Shown here piece after piece: positions 1-8,114 of a stretch of 64,000 nucleotides of DNA. The stretch comes from Pseudomonas sp. GV085 (GTDB taxonomy: Bacteria; Pseudomonadota; Gammaproteobacteria; Pseudomonadales; Pseudomonadaceae), in contig NZ_QAOV01000021.1 in NCBI RefSeq assembly GCF_003050925.1, forward strand, positions 1 through 64,000, read 5' to 3'. The position numbers were made by a program, and so were the translations under genes. The notes under the pieces were generated by a model. That model was not told the DNA's origin. It made no database searches and was given only the letters and a program-made list of their open reading frames with translations. How positions within the stretch are numbered: the first letter of the stretch is position 1; every line of letters starts with the position of its first letter.

Positions 1-113
1 AATGACGGTCTCTGCCCCGCGCACGCTCTTCAACTCTAGCTCCCTCAGTTTGCTGCGCGACAGCGCGGCGTCGAAGACGAGGCGGCCCCTCCTACAGGGG
101 TCATTCGTTTGGA
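1..113. other. Window edge, no gene recognised
   Basis: Up to the exbD terminator there is no convincing coding frame. A short CCCCT/AGGGG hairpin-like stretch near 88-103 may be a decayed REP. The stretch could be the intergenic tail of the next locus to the left, but nothing here identifies it. Confidence 0.4.
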
Positions 114-150
114 ATAAAAAAAGGGCCGCACCCTGCCAAGGAGACGGCCC
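114..150 (-). terminator. Rho-independent terminator after exbD
   Basis: Read on the minus strand, a GGGCCG/CGGCCC stem (145-150 with 123-128) is followed directly by a T-rich run. It lies just past the exbD stop codon, so it probably ends the sftP-tonB-exbB-exbD transcript. Confidence 0.75.
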
Positions 151-167
151 CGGAAAACGAAAATCCG

Positions 168-569
168 TTAACGCGCAGTAATCACCGACAACTTGGTAAT
201 CCCTGCCCGCTCAATCGACGCCATGGCCCGCGCCACTTCGCCGTAATTCACCCCATCGTCCGCCTGCAACTGCACACGCACCTCGGGGTCCTTGGCCTTC
301 GCCGACTTGAGGTTGAACTCCAGCAAGTCCGGTTGTATCTCGTCCTTGTTGATAAACAGTTTGCCGGCGCCGTCGATGCTCACCACCAACGGGTCTTTCT
401 GCTCCACCGGCGCCACCGCTTCGGTCTTGGGCAGGTTGATCGGAATCGCGTTGGTCAGCAGCGGCGCAGTGACGATGAACACCACCAGCAACACCAGCAT
501 CACATCCACCAGCGGTGTCACGTTGATCTCGCTCAGCACCTCATCAGAGTCTTGCGTGGAGAAGGCCAT
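168..569 (-). CDS. exbD: ExbD/TolR-family biopolymer transport protein
   Basis: This 133-residue inner-membrane protein belongs to the proton-driven ExbB-ExbD-TonB motor that energises outer-membrane receptors. It has a short cytoplasmic N-terminus, one membrane helix at about residues 20-38 carrying the expected acidic residue (Asp22 in PLVDVMLVLL), and a periplasmic domain ending in KLSVITAR. The length is normal for the family. It follows exbB with a one-base gap and is the last gene of the sftP-tonB-exbB-exbD set; a terminator lies just downstream. The position suggests that it serves the adjacent receptor. TolR is less likely, because no tol or pal genes are nearby. Confidence 0.93.
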   Translation of the reverse strand: MAFSTQDSDEVLSEINVTPLVDVMLVLLVVFIVTAPLLTNAIPINLPKTEAVAPVEQKDPLVVSIDGAGKLFINKDEIQPDLLEFNLKSAKAKDPEVRVQLQADDGVNYGEVARAMASIERAGITKLSVITAR

Positions 570-570
570 A

Positions 571-1296
571 TCAGGACGCCTCCTTCACTTTCTGCGCATT
601 GCCCTGGGCTGCCACCTTGTGCGCCTTCGGGTGGATCAGCACACGGAACGAACTCTTCTGCGCCAGGCTGTAGAAGTCATGGGCGAAGTCATCCAGGTCC
701 GCCGCCGTCAGTTTCAAACGGCGCAAAAAATAGTTGTAAACCAGCACCGCCGGCACCGCGACGGCGATCCCCACGCCGGTGGCGACCAGTGCCGCGCCAA
801 TCGGTCCGGCAACCGTTTCCAGGCTTGCCGAGCCCGCCGCACTGATGCCTTTCAACGCTTCCATGATTCCCCACACCGTGCCGAACAAACCAATGAACGG
901 CGAGGTGCTGCCAATGCTCGCGAGTACCGCCAACCCGGTTTCCAGCGACCGGCGCTCGCGCACGATCTGCTGATGCAAGGCCCGCTCCAGACGATCCTGA
1001 TGATTGATCGCCTGACTCAAATCCGCCGCCTGTGGCGCCTCGCCCACCTGGATGGCCGCGTAACCGGCCTGCGCAACCCGGGCTGCCGCGCCGGGCCGGG
1101 TTTCGCTCAGTTCGGCCGCCGCGTCGAGGCTCGAAGCGGCCCAGAACTGTTGATGAAACTTTCGATCCTGTGCCTTCAGGCGACCGAACTGCACGCCCTT
1201 GAGCAACGCCAGCCCCCAGGTCGCGACGGAAAAAACCACCAGCAGCCAGATCACCGCGCTTTCGATGGATTCAAGTGGAGATGTCAGTAACGTCAT
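571..1296 (-). CDS. exbB: ExbB/TolQ-family proton channel subunit
   Basis: This 241-residue protein is the MotA/TolQ/ExbB-type partner of ExbD. A first helix lies at about residues 13-31. Two further helices form the conserved family core: one around STSPFIGLFGTVWGIMEAL, the other around the IGAALVATGVGIAVAVPAVL stretch. The C-terminal tail is cytoplasmic and charged. TonB is just upstream (44-nt gap) and exbD just downstream, so the three genes form a complete TonB energising module. MotA and TolQ are alternatives by fold, but the tonB and receptor neighbours argue for ExbB. Confidence 0.93.
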   Translation of the reverse strand: MTLLTSPLESIESAVIWLLVVFSVATWGLALLKGVQFGRLKAQDRKFHQQFWAASSLDAAAELSETRPGAAARVAQAGYAAIQVGEAPQAADLSQAINHQDRLERALHQQIVRERRSLETGLAVLASIGSTSPFIGLFGTVWGIMEALKGISAAGSASLETVAGPIGAALVATGVGIAVAVPAVLVYNYFLRRLKLTAADLDDFAHDFYSLAQKSSFRVLIHPKAHKVAAQGNAQKVKEAS

Positions 1297-1340
1297 GGTG
1301 TATTCCTCGTGTAAACGTTTAGCGCGAAATTGGTTTCGGT

Positions 1341-2150
1341 TTAATGAATCTTGAAATCGATGGGCACGCTGACCCAGCCGTCCCGGGCGACATCGCCTTG
1401 CTTGGCCGGCACAAAACTCCAGCGTTTCACCGCGTTCAGCGCGGCTTCGTCGAGCGCATCACGGCCGCTGCTTTTCTGAATCTGGATCTCGCCGGGCTTG
1501 CCGCTGGCCAGCACCTGCACGCGCAATAACACCGTGCCTTCCCAGCCTTTACGCTGGGCCAGCGACGGGTATTGCGGCGCCGGGTTTTTCAAGTAGCCGG
1601 CAGTGGCAGAGGCCGGTGTCACAGGTGCGGGCGCAGGCGGTGCAGGAGGCGCAGGGGCCGCGACTGGCGCTGCCGGTTGTGGCAGCGCAGGTGGTTGTTC
1701 AACGGCTTTTGGCGCCGATTTCGGTACCGGTTTGGCGACCGGCCTGGGCTTGGAAACCGGCTTCGGTGGAGGAGGTTTCACCGCCAGTTCGTCTTCCACT
1801 GGCACAGGCGGCTCCACCACAGGCTGGACCGGTTGCGGTGGCGGCGGCTCGACCACCGGGGGCGCCGGACGTGAGAACTCGATGGTCATCGGCGGAATCT
1901 GCGGCGGCACGACAGGCAGTACTGTGGTCGGCTGTTGATTGACCCAATAAATCACCGCGCCATGCACCAGCAACGCCAGCACTCCGAGCAGGATCGTCTC
2001 CCGTCGACTCAAGATGCCCTTGGGCGCGCACTGCAAACGCAACTGGCCCAAGGGCACCCGGTGTGGCTGGCCGAGGTCGACCAACTCGCCACCAGGTGCC
2101 GGGCGCCACAGCACTTCATGCGCACTGGCAGCGGTCTGGACATTGCCCAT
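1341..2150 (-). CDS. tonB: TonB energy-transducing protein
   Basis: This 269-residue protein couples the ExbBD proton motor to outer-membrane receptors. Residues 1-50 form an unusually long cytoplasmic extension before the single membrane anchor (about 53-70), which contains a histidine (His63) at the place of the conserved His of other TonB proteins. A Pro-rich periplasmic linker (about 80-175) with many Pro-Lys and Pro-Val pairs follows. The C-terminal TonB domain contains the typical PQYPSLAQRKGWEG motif and ends at WVSVPIDFKIH. It lies 15 nt downstream of the receptor gene, which points to a dedicated TonB. N-terminal extensions are known in some Pseudomonas TonB proteins. Confidence 0.93.
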   Translation of the reverse strand: MGNVQTAASAHEVLWRPAPGGELVDLGQPHRVPLGQLRLQCAPKGILSRRETILLGVLALLVHGAVIYWVNQQPTTVLPVVPPQIPPMTIEFSRPAPPVVEPPPPQPVQPVVEPPVPVEDELAVKPPPPKPVSKPRPVAKPVPKSAPKAVEQPPALPQPAAPVAAPAPPAPPAPAPVTPASATAGYLKNPAPQYPSLAQRKGWEGTVLLRVQVLASGKPGEIQIQKSSGRDALDEAALNAVKRWSFVPAKQGDVARDGWVSVPIDFKIH

Positions 2151-2165
2151 TGCTGAACCCCCTTC

Positions 2166-4526
2166 TTAGAAGTCGTATCGACCGGTCATGCCCAGCATTC
2201 GTGGCGTGCCGAGCAGGCCTTCATAACCGCCGTTGGCAGCCGTCCACAGCGTCGTGTAGTAGGTTTTGTCGAAGGCGTTTTTCAGCCATAACGAAACGTC
2301 CCACTGCCCCTGGTTGAAGTCGCCGCGAAGGCCCGTGGACAGGTTGACCACTGCATAACTCGGGATCTGCCCGAAATCGGAATCTTCCACCGTGCCCACC
2401 GCTTTGGAGCGGAACGCATAGCTGGCGGTGACGTACTCTTCGAAGCCGTTGCTCAGGTTCCACTTGTATTCGCCGTTGGCGTTGCCTATCCATTTCGAAG
2501 CGCCCACCACTTGATGCCCGCTGAGGTCGCAGGATGCCGGAGCGCCCGGCGCCAGGCTGACTTCCGGCGGGCAGGGTGCATCCTTGTACGAGAGGTAGCT
2601 GACGTCGTTGTACGAGCCGTTGATGTTCAGCGTCAGGCTGCGCAACGCAAGCAGGGTGCTTTCGAATTCCACGCCACGGGAGCGCACCGAGCCGGCGTTG
2701 GTCAGGAACTGTACGCGGTTGACGTCGTCGAAGGCGTTGGTCTGATAGCCGTTGACCTGGGTCCAGAACACGTTGGCATTCAGTTGCAGGCGACGGTCCC
2801 ACAGGGTGCTCTTGAAACCGAGTTCGGCGTTGTTGGCGCGCTCGGTGCCGATCAGCAGCGAATCGGCGCCGGCCACCATCGCCGTGCCGACGGCCAGATT
2901 GACCCCGCCGGATTTTTCGCCGTGGGACAACGTGGCGTAGGTGAGCAGGTCGTCGGTGAGGCGGTAGCTGAGGTTCAACAGGCCCGAGGGACTGGAGCTG
3001 TACTGGTTCAAGTCGCCGGAATCGAAGACCCCCGCACGAGCGAGTCGTGCCGCGGCCGCCGCACCGGTGACCGCGGCACCACCGGCCGGCGCATCACGGG
3101 TCACCCTGGCGTTTTTCTCTTCATAGGTGCCGCGCAACCCGGCGGTGAAATCCAGGCGCTCGGTCAGGTGCCAGGTGCCTTGGGCGAACAGCGCGAAGCT
3201 GTTGGTTTCGATATGACCATTGCCGACACTGTCGATGTTGTTCAGTGCACCGTTGGGCGTACCGTTCCAGATGTCCGCTTGCGGGCCGTAAAAGGTGAAG
3301 GATTTGTTGTCCAGGTCGGAACCGAAGTAGTAGGCGCCGAGCACGTAATCGAAGAATCCACCGGTTGGCGACGCCAGGCGAAACTCTTGGGAATACTGCT
3401 TATCCTCCACCGAAACGCCGGCGTTGTGGAAGACGGATACGTTCAGGCCGTCATCATTGCGCGGGGTGAAATTCCACCAGCGCCAGGCGCTGATGGAGGT
3501 CAGGGTGAAGTCACTCGGCAGCGTCCAGTTGGCCTCGACCGACGTACCGCCCTGGTGCACGGTGACGTGCTGGTCATCGTTCAGGTTGACCTTGCGGTGT
3601 GTGCCGTCGACCAGTGTCGCCCCCACCGCATTGGCCCGGCGCTGGTAAAGATTGACGCCATTGATGGTCGGCCCGGTGCTGAACAACACACGGGTGCCGG
3701 CGCTGGAGTCTTCTTCGTTGTAGTCGCCGATCCAGCGCAGGTTGAATACTTCGTTCGGTTTGAACAGCAACTGGCCACGGAAGCCATCGCGGGAACCACC
3801 GTTCAACTCGTGGCCGTCGAATTCGTTCTTGATATCACCGTCGCTGCGGGTGCGGTACGCAGAAAAGCGTCCGGCGAGTTCGTCATTCAGCGGGCCGGAA
3901 ATCGTGCCCTTGGTCTGGAAGTATCCGTCCTCGCCCACCGAAGATTCGATGCTGCGTTCCGGGGTAAAAGTCGGCGCACGGGTGCTGATGTTGATTACGC
4001 CCGCCGTGGTGTTCTTGCCGAACAAAGTGCCTTGCGGACCGCGCAGTACTTCGAGCTGCTCGATGTCCATCAGGTCGAACACGGCCATGCCCGGCCGGCC
4101 GAGATAAACATTGTCGATGTACAACCCGACACTGCCCTCCAGGCCATCGCTGGCCGGGTTGTTGCCCAGGCCACGGATCGACACGCTGGACTGGCGCGCA
4201 TGCATGTAGGCGACGTTGACGCTGGGCACCAGTTGCTGCAAATCCTGGATGCGATAGATCCGCTGGGTTTCCAGGGTCTGGCCGCTGACCACGCTCATGG
4301 GTGTTGGCACATCCTGCGCACTTTCTTCGCGGCGGCGGGTGGTTACGGTCACGGTTTCCAGTTGTGCATTGTCGGCCGTGGCGGTTTTTGCGGGGGTGGT
4401 TTCAGGGGTGGTGCTGTCGGCCGCATAGCCTTGGGCCCAACCGGCGCTTCCTGCCAGCAGCAGGGCCAGAGGCAGGCGTTTGAGCCGTTGGGGTGACGAC
4501 GTTGGGGCGAGGTACAACGGACTCAT
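2166..4526 (-). CDS. sftP: TonB-dependent outer-membrane receptor, SftP-like (sulfate esters)
   Basis: This 786-residue protein has an N-terminal signal region (about 1-35), a TonB-box-like stretch (LETVTVTTRRREE, 57-69), a plug domain (about 70-190, with LRGPQGTLFGKN typical of TonB receptors) and a 22-strand-type barrel that ends in the terminal aromatic residue (GRYDF). It is followed directly by its own tonB-exbB-exbD and preceded by atsK. In P. putida S-313 a receptor of this kind (SftP) belongs to the SftR-controlled sulfate-ester regulon. The substrate is inferred from the neighbours; the sequence alone would also fit a siderophore receptor. A REP pair separates it from atsK. Confidence 0.85.
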   Translation of the reverse strand: MSPLYLAPTSSPQRLKRLPLALLLAGSAGWAQGYAADSTTPETTPAKTATADNAQLETVTVTTRRREESAQDVPTPMSVVSGQTLETQRIYRIQDLQQLVPSVNVAYMHARQSSVSIRGLGNNPASDGLEGSVGLYIDNVYLGRPGMAVFDLMDIEQLEVLRGPQGTLFGKNTTAGVINISTRAPTFTPERSIESSVGEDGYFQTKGTISGPLNDELAGRFSAYRTRSDGDIKNEFDGHELNGGSRDGFRGQLLFKPNEVFNLRWIGDYNEEDSSAGTRVLFSTGPTINGVNLYQRRANAVGATLVDGTHRKVNLNDDQHVTVHQGGTSVEANWTLPSDFTLTSISAWRWWNFTPRNDDGLNVSVFHNAGVSVEDKQYSQEFRLASPTGGFFDYVLGAYYFGSDLDNKSFTFYGPQADIWNGTPNGALNNIDSVGNGHIETNSFALFAQGTWHLTERLDFTAGLRGTYEEKNARVTRDAPAGGAAVTGAAAAARLARAGVFDSGDLNQYSSSPSGLLNLSYRLTDDLLTYATLSHGEKSGGVNLAVGTAMVAGADSLLIGTERANNAELGFKSTLWDRRLQLNANVFWTQVNGYQTNAFDDVNRVQFLTNAGSVRSRGVEFESTLLALRSLTLNINGSYNDVSYLSYKDAPCPPEVSLAPGAPASCDLSGHQVVGASKWIGNANGEYKWNLSNGFEEYVTASYAFRSKAVGTVEDSDFGQIPSYAVVNLSTGLRGDFNQGQWDVSLWLKNAFDKTYYTTLWTAANGGYEGLLGTPRMLGMTGRYDF

Positions 4527-4576
4527 AAGGCGGGGTTCCCGATCAAAAGAAATGCTTTATTGCTTGCCCGGCCGCC

Positions 4577-4655
4577 ATCGCGAGCAGGCTCGCTCCTACA
4601 CTGATCCTGCGAACACCGAAGATCCCCCTGTAGGAGCGAGCCTGCTCGCGATAGC
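4577..4655. repeat. REP pair (BIME) between atsK and sftP
   Basis: Two inverted copies of the GGAGCGAGCCTGCTCGCGA-type REP sit in the gap between two co-directional genes. It could act as an mRNA stabiliser or partial terminator between atsK and the receptor operon. Confidence 0.9.
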
Positions 4656-4661
4656 GTCGGC

Positions 4662-5582
4662 TCAGACACCGCCGATATCCGGCCCTTTCACGGTCTGGCT
4701 GACCTGCCCATTCACACCCACCGGCACTTCACCCTTGAGCGTCACCCGACGCACCACACGATCCTGAGTCCCGTAGTCATCCACTGCGTAATGCTGGGTG
4801 GAGCGGTTGTCCCAGATCGCCACATCGCCAGCCTTCCAGCGCCAGCGCACGATGTTTTCCTGGCGGATCACATGGCTTTGCAGCAGCCCGAACAGGTGCG
4901 CCGAATCGGTCTGGGAATAGCCCTTGATGCGTTTGACGAAATGCCCCAGCAACAGGCTCTTCTCACCGCTGATCGGGTGCACGCGGACCACCGGGTGTTC
5001 GGTCTCGTAGACGGTCGAGGTGAAGATCTTGCGATAGCGCTCCAGCTTCTCGGCCGAGACGTCTGGCCTGGTACCGGCGTAGTCGTATTCGTTGCTGTGT
5101 ACGGCGACCAGTTTGTCGGCCAGTTCACGCAGCTCCGCCGACAAACCGTCGTAGGCGGCGGCGGTATTGGCCCACAGGGTGTCGCCGCCGAAAGCCGGGG
5201 CCACCACCGAGCGCAGGATCGAAGCTTTGGGGTAGGCCTCGACGAAGGTCACGTCGGTGTGCCAGGAGCTGGCTCGCTGGCCCTCGGCACCGTCCAGTTC
5301 CAGTAGAAAACGCGTGCCTTCGCGCACCGGCACGGTCGGGTGTGCCACCGGCTCGCCGAGCAGGTGGGCGAACGCCTCCTGGCGCTGATCGTCGAGCTGG
5401 GTCTGCTCGCGGAAGAAGATCACTTTGTATTGCAGCAGTGCCTGTTGAATGGCTTCGACGGTGGCGGCATCCAGCTCGCCCGAAAGCTGTACGCCACGAA
5501 TTTCGGCACCGATGCGACCGGCCACCGGGTGGATTTCAAGCGCGTGAACAGCGGGTTGTACTGCGAAAGCGGCATTGCTCAT
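4662..5582 (-). CDS. atsK: AtsK-like 2-oxoglutarate-dependent alkylsulfatase dioxygenase
   Basis: This 306-residue Fe(II)/2-oxoglutarate dioxygenase of the TauD/TfdA family probably cleaves alkyl sulfate esters to an aldehyde and sulfate during sulfur starvation. The iron-binding triad is visible as His108-x-Asp110 (SSWHTDVTF) and His264 (STQHYAVDD), with Arg275/Arg279 placed for 2-oxoglutarate binding. These positions and the flanking sequence closely follow P. putida AtsK as I recall it. The start at 5582 is chosen because GAGGG lies 7-8 nt upstream and the N-terminus matches AtsK; a longer frame to 5648 lacks support. It is divergent from sftR, with a shared control region. Confidence 0.92.
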   Translation of the reverse strand: MSNAAFAVQPAVHALEIHPVAGRIGAEIRGVQLSGELDAATVEAIQQALLQYKVIFFREQTQLDDQRQEAFAHLLGEPVAHPTVPVREGTRFLLELDGAEGQRASSWHTDVTFVEAYPKASILRSVVAPAFGGDTLWANTAAAYDGLSAELRELADKLVAVHSNEYDYAGTRPDVSAEKLERYRKIFTSTVYETEHPVVRVHPISGEKSLLLGHFVKRIKGYSQTDSAHLFGLLQSHVIRQENIVRWRWKAGDVAIWDNRSTQHYAVDDYGTQDRVVRRVTLKGEVPVGVNGQVSQTVKGPDIGGV

Positions 5583-5647
5583 GGGTAGACCCTCATCAGA
5601 CTGCTTGCGGTTGAACCGGCCGCGAAACACTGCTCTATCTATATTCA

Positions 5648-5658
5648 ATTTAGATCTA
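5648..5658. promoter_or_regulatory. Candidate operator with palindrome TAGATCTA
   Basis: The 11-mer ATTTAGATCTA in the atsK-sftR divergent region recurs exactly at 7806-7816 upstream of atsR. Its core is a perfect palindrome. It is a candidate SftR (LysR) site by position only. Confidence 0.4.
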
Positions 5659-5686
5659 ATAGATATCTACATGCTTCGTTGACGGA

Positions 5687-5708
5687 ATAAGAAGTTGCAT
5701 TTAAAACC
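5687..5708. promoter_or_regulatory. AT-rich motif shared by sulfur operons, copy 1
   Basis: ATAAGAAGTTGCATTTAAAA followed by CC lies about 105 nt upstream of atsK and 58 nt upstream of sftR. Very similar sequences stand upstream of atsR (7785-7804) and of the second dioxygenase operon (54741-54763), all in the same orientation relative to the minus-strand gene. It is a candidate CysB-type or other sulfur-starvation regulator site. Confidence 0.4.
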
Positions 5709-5765
5709 TCAGTCAACCCTCGTCGCAAATGCCTTCGAGCTATTTTTAGGATGCCGGAAAAGCAT

Positions 5766-6686
5766 ATGGATCTTCGCCAGTTGCGTTACTTCATCGCCCT
5801 CGACGAACACCGCAGTTTCGTGCGCGCGGCCGAGGCCATGGGTATTACCCAGCCTGCCTTCAGCCGCAGCATTCAGGGGCTGGAGCACGAGTTCGGCTGC
5901 GTCCTGGTGGACCGCGGCAACAAGGATTTGCGCCCCACCCCCGAAGGCTTGGTGGTGCTGCAACATGCCCGCAGCCTGGTGCAAGGCGCGGCCCTCTTGA
6001 ACGCCGAAGTGACGCAGATGACCAAGCTCGATGCCGGTGAGCTGCGTTTCGGTTGCGGCCCGGCACCGGCGGTGAAACTGGTGCCGGATGCAGTGGCGCA
6101 ATTCATCAACGCGCACCCGAAAGTGCGCACCTGTTTCGAGGTGGATAACTGGGAAAAACTCAGCCGTGCCCTGAGCCGTGAAGAGATCGAATTCTTTATC
6201 GCCGACATCCGCCATTTCGAGTCCGATCCGAACTTCCAGACCCAGGCATTGACGCCCAAGCGCGGCGTGTTTTTCTGCCGCCCCGGGCATCCACTGCTGG
6301 CCAAGGAGAGCCTGTCGACCAACGACATGTTCGATTACCCGCTGGCGACCACGATGATCCCGCCAGGCATTCGCAAACTGCTGGCGAACCTCAGTGGGCG
6401 GGTGGATTTTTCGCCGACCATCGAGACCGAACACTTTCCGGCGCTGGTGAAAGTGGTGCTGCAATCGAATGCGATTGGCGTTGGCACCGAGGAGGCGTTT
6501 ATCGAGGACATTGCCCATGGTTCGCTGGTGTTGCTGCACTGGCGCAATCTGCCGCAGAACATCGAGAGCATGAATGCACGGTGCGGGATCGTCAGCCGCA
6601 CCGGGTTCAGGCTGTCGCCGGCGGCGCGGGCGATGATCGAGACGTTGGTGGCGGTGGACAGGCAGCAGATGGCCGTTGCGGTTTGA
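5766..6686 (+). CDS. sftR: LysR-family regulator, SftR-like
   Basis: This regulator of about 306 residues has an N-terminal winged helix-turn-helix (MDLRQLRYFIALDEHRSF, then a recognition region rich in Ala and Ser around GITQPAFSRSIQGLE) and a LysR substrate-binding domain. The start at 5766 (MDLRQL) fits the family better than the in-frame ATG 15 nt upstream. It is divergent from atsK and convergent with atsR. In P. putida, SftR controls sulfate-ester genes and is itself linked to CysB-dependent sulfur control; here the role is inferred from synteny. The effector cannot be read from the sequence. Confidence 0.87.
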   Translation: MDLRQLRYFIALDEHRSFVRAAEAMGITQPAFSRSIQGLEHEFGCVLVDRGNKDLRPTPEGLVVLQHARSLVQGAALLNAEVTQMTKLDAGELRFGCGPAPAVKLVPDAVAQFINAHPKVRTCFEVDNWEKLSRALSREEIEFFIADIRHFESDPNFQTQALTPKRGVFFCRPGHPLLAKESLSTNDMFDYPLATTMIPPGIRKLLANLSGRVDFSPTIETEHFPALVKVVLQSNAIGVGTEEAFIEDIAHGSLVLLHWRNLPQNIESMNARCGIVSRTGFRLSPAARAMIETLVAVDRQQMAVAV

Positions 6687-6698
6687 GGATCAAGAGAT

Positions 6699-7712
6699 TT
6701 AAAGCCTGGCAGCAGCCAACTCCGGCGCCACCCAATCGCTCACCTTGAACGACTTGCGAATCAGCTTCTGCTGCGAAGCCAGATCCACGGCATCCTGCAA
6801 CTTGCCGAGGAACACCGGGTCAAGCGTAGAGGGGAACACCTCACTCAGTTTCTGATCCTTCAGATCCTGCGTGAGGATCACCGCCGGATAACTCGCCAGC
6901 CCCGACACCAACTGAATGTAGGCGTCCTTGTTGCTGTCCTGGGTCAGCCACTCAACGGCCTGCTGTTGGGCCTTGAGCAGTTTCGACACCGCCTCCGGAT
7001 GCGCATCGACAAACTTCCCGGTCCCTATCAGCACCGCCTGCACGCTGCCGGCGCCGCCCAGGTCCTTGGTGCTCAGCGGCAACTCGGCCAGCCCCTTGGC
7101 TTGCAATGCCGTGAGCCCGGAACCGCCCCACGAGGCATCGATCTGCTTCGCCGCCAGCGCCGCGACCGCCGCGTTGAAGTCCAGGTTGATGACTTTCAAG
7201 TCCTTCTCGCTCAAACCCTGACTGGCCAGCGCCGCATCGAAGGACAACTGGCTGGCGGTGCCACGAAAAATCGCCACGCGTTTGCCCTTGAGGTCCTGCA
7301 GGGTCTTGATCCCCGAACCCGGCACCACGCCCAGGTAATGCTTCACCCCGCGCGCCGAGGCGCTGAGCAACCGCGTATCCAGTCCATTGGACTTGCCGAT
7401 GATGGCCGCCAGATCGCCGAGGTAGGCCAGGTCAACCTGACCGTTGGCGAACCCCTCGTTGATCACCGGGCCTGCGCCCTTGAAGAAGCTCCACTGAATC
7501 TTGATGCCCTGATCGGCGAAAGCCTTTTCGAAGATCTGCTGATCGCGCAGCACATCCACAACACCGCCGCCACTGTGCTGGGTACCGGCACTCAGGTCCG
7601 GCACGGCGATGCGGATTTCCTTGAGTTCGCCAGCGTTGGCCGTGAAGGCCAGCAGACCCGCCAGGGCCGGTACGGCGAACAGGCTGATGACACGTTTGAA
7701 GGGAAGGTTCAT
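6699..7712 (-). CDS. atsR: ABC transporter substrate-binding protein, AtsR-like
   Basis: This 337-residue periplasmic binding protein belongs to the SsuA/TauA-like (NMT1) family. It has a signal peptide (about 1-27, cleavage after ANA) and mature sequence starting GELKEIRIAVPDLS. The start at 7712 has a clear AAGGAG 8 nt upstream; the longer frame to 7775 has no such signal. It probably captures sulfate esters for AtsB-AtsC. It lies on the minus strand, convergent with sftR and divergent from atsB, so the binding-protein gene is not in the same transcript as its permease and ATPase. The substrate is inferred from the locus. Confidence 0.88.
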   Translation of the reverse strand: MNLPFKRVISLFAVPALAGLLAFTANAGELKEIRIAVPDLSAGTQHSGGGVVDVLRDQQIFEKAFADQGIKIQWSFFKGAGPVINEGFANGQVDLAYLGDLAAIIGKSNGLDTRLLSASARGVKHYLGVVPGSGIKTLQDLKGKRVAIFRGTASQLSFDAALASQGLSEKDLKVINLDFNAAVAALAAKQIDASWGGSGLTALQAKGLAELPLSTKDLGGAGSVQAVLIGTGKFVDAHPEAVSKLLKAQQQAVEWLTQDSNKDAYIQLVSGLASYPAVILTQDLKDQKLSEVFPSTLDPVFLGKLQDAVDLASQQKLIRKSFKVSDWVAPELAAARL

Positions 7713-7784
7713 GGGTGCGGCTCCTTGGGCAACGGGCGTTGAGGAGCCGAAAGTAGGCCGAAGTAGACCCAACACTTAAATACT

Positions 7785-7804
7785 ATAAATTCACATTTTT
7801 AGAC
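7785..7804. promoter_or_regulatory. AT-rich motif shared by sulfur operons, copy 2
   Basis: ATAAATTCACATTTTTAGAC lies about 75 nt upstream of the atsR start and resembles the motifs at 5687-5708 and 54741-54763. It is followed immediately by ACTATTTAGATCTA, which contains the TAGATCTA palindrome. Confidence 0.35.
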
Positions 7805-7805
7805 T

Positions 7806-7816
7806 ATTTAGATCTA
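7806..7816. promoter_or_regulatory. Candidate operator, second ATTTAGATCTA copy
   Basis: This is an exact 11-nt match to the site between atsK and sftR. It stands 94 nt upstream of the atsR start codon. The two copies in control regions of one regulon suggest a common regulator, possibly SftR. The nearby AGACTATTT (7802-7809) also recurs upstream of oscA (20348-20356). Confidence 0.4.
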
Positions 7817-7982
7817 TATCAACGCACCCGGGGCTCTCCGCCGATATGCCCAAACGGCATCAAAAATATTCTTCGAATGCATTGGATGCGGAGGCTTAGG
7901 GAGGCCATAAATGGCCTCTCTTATCTCTCAATAGTATGAGTTTTGAATTTTATAGATCAATTTTGCATACACCTTGAACCCT

Positions 7983-8073
7983 TGTAGGAGCGAGCCTGCT
8001 CGCGAATAGCGGAAGGTCAATCGAGACATCTTTGCCTGACACACCGCTATCGCGAGCAGGCTCACTCCTACAA
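7983..8073. repeat. REP pair (BIME) between atsR and atsB
   Basis: Two inverted GGAGCGAGCCTGCTCGCGA-type copies lie in the 402-nt divergent region. The rest of that gap holds the atsR control motifs at 7785-7816 and a GGAGG ribosome-binding site for atsB. A REP between divergent promoters is less usual than one downstream of genes. Confidence 0.88.
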
Positions 8074-8114
8074 AAAAGCAGGCCTGTATTGCAACCCGAC
8101 AACGGAGGTCGCCC

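Noticed and set aside
1603..1938. A Gly/Ala-rich plus-strand frame of 111 codons
   Set aside because: It is antisense to the Pro-rich linker of TonB; Pro codons read backward give Gly.
2511..4496. A 661-codon plus-strand frame
   Set aside because: It is antisense to the TonB-dependent receptor, which has plug and barrel landmarks; the composition of the antisense frame has no recognisable domain.
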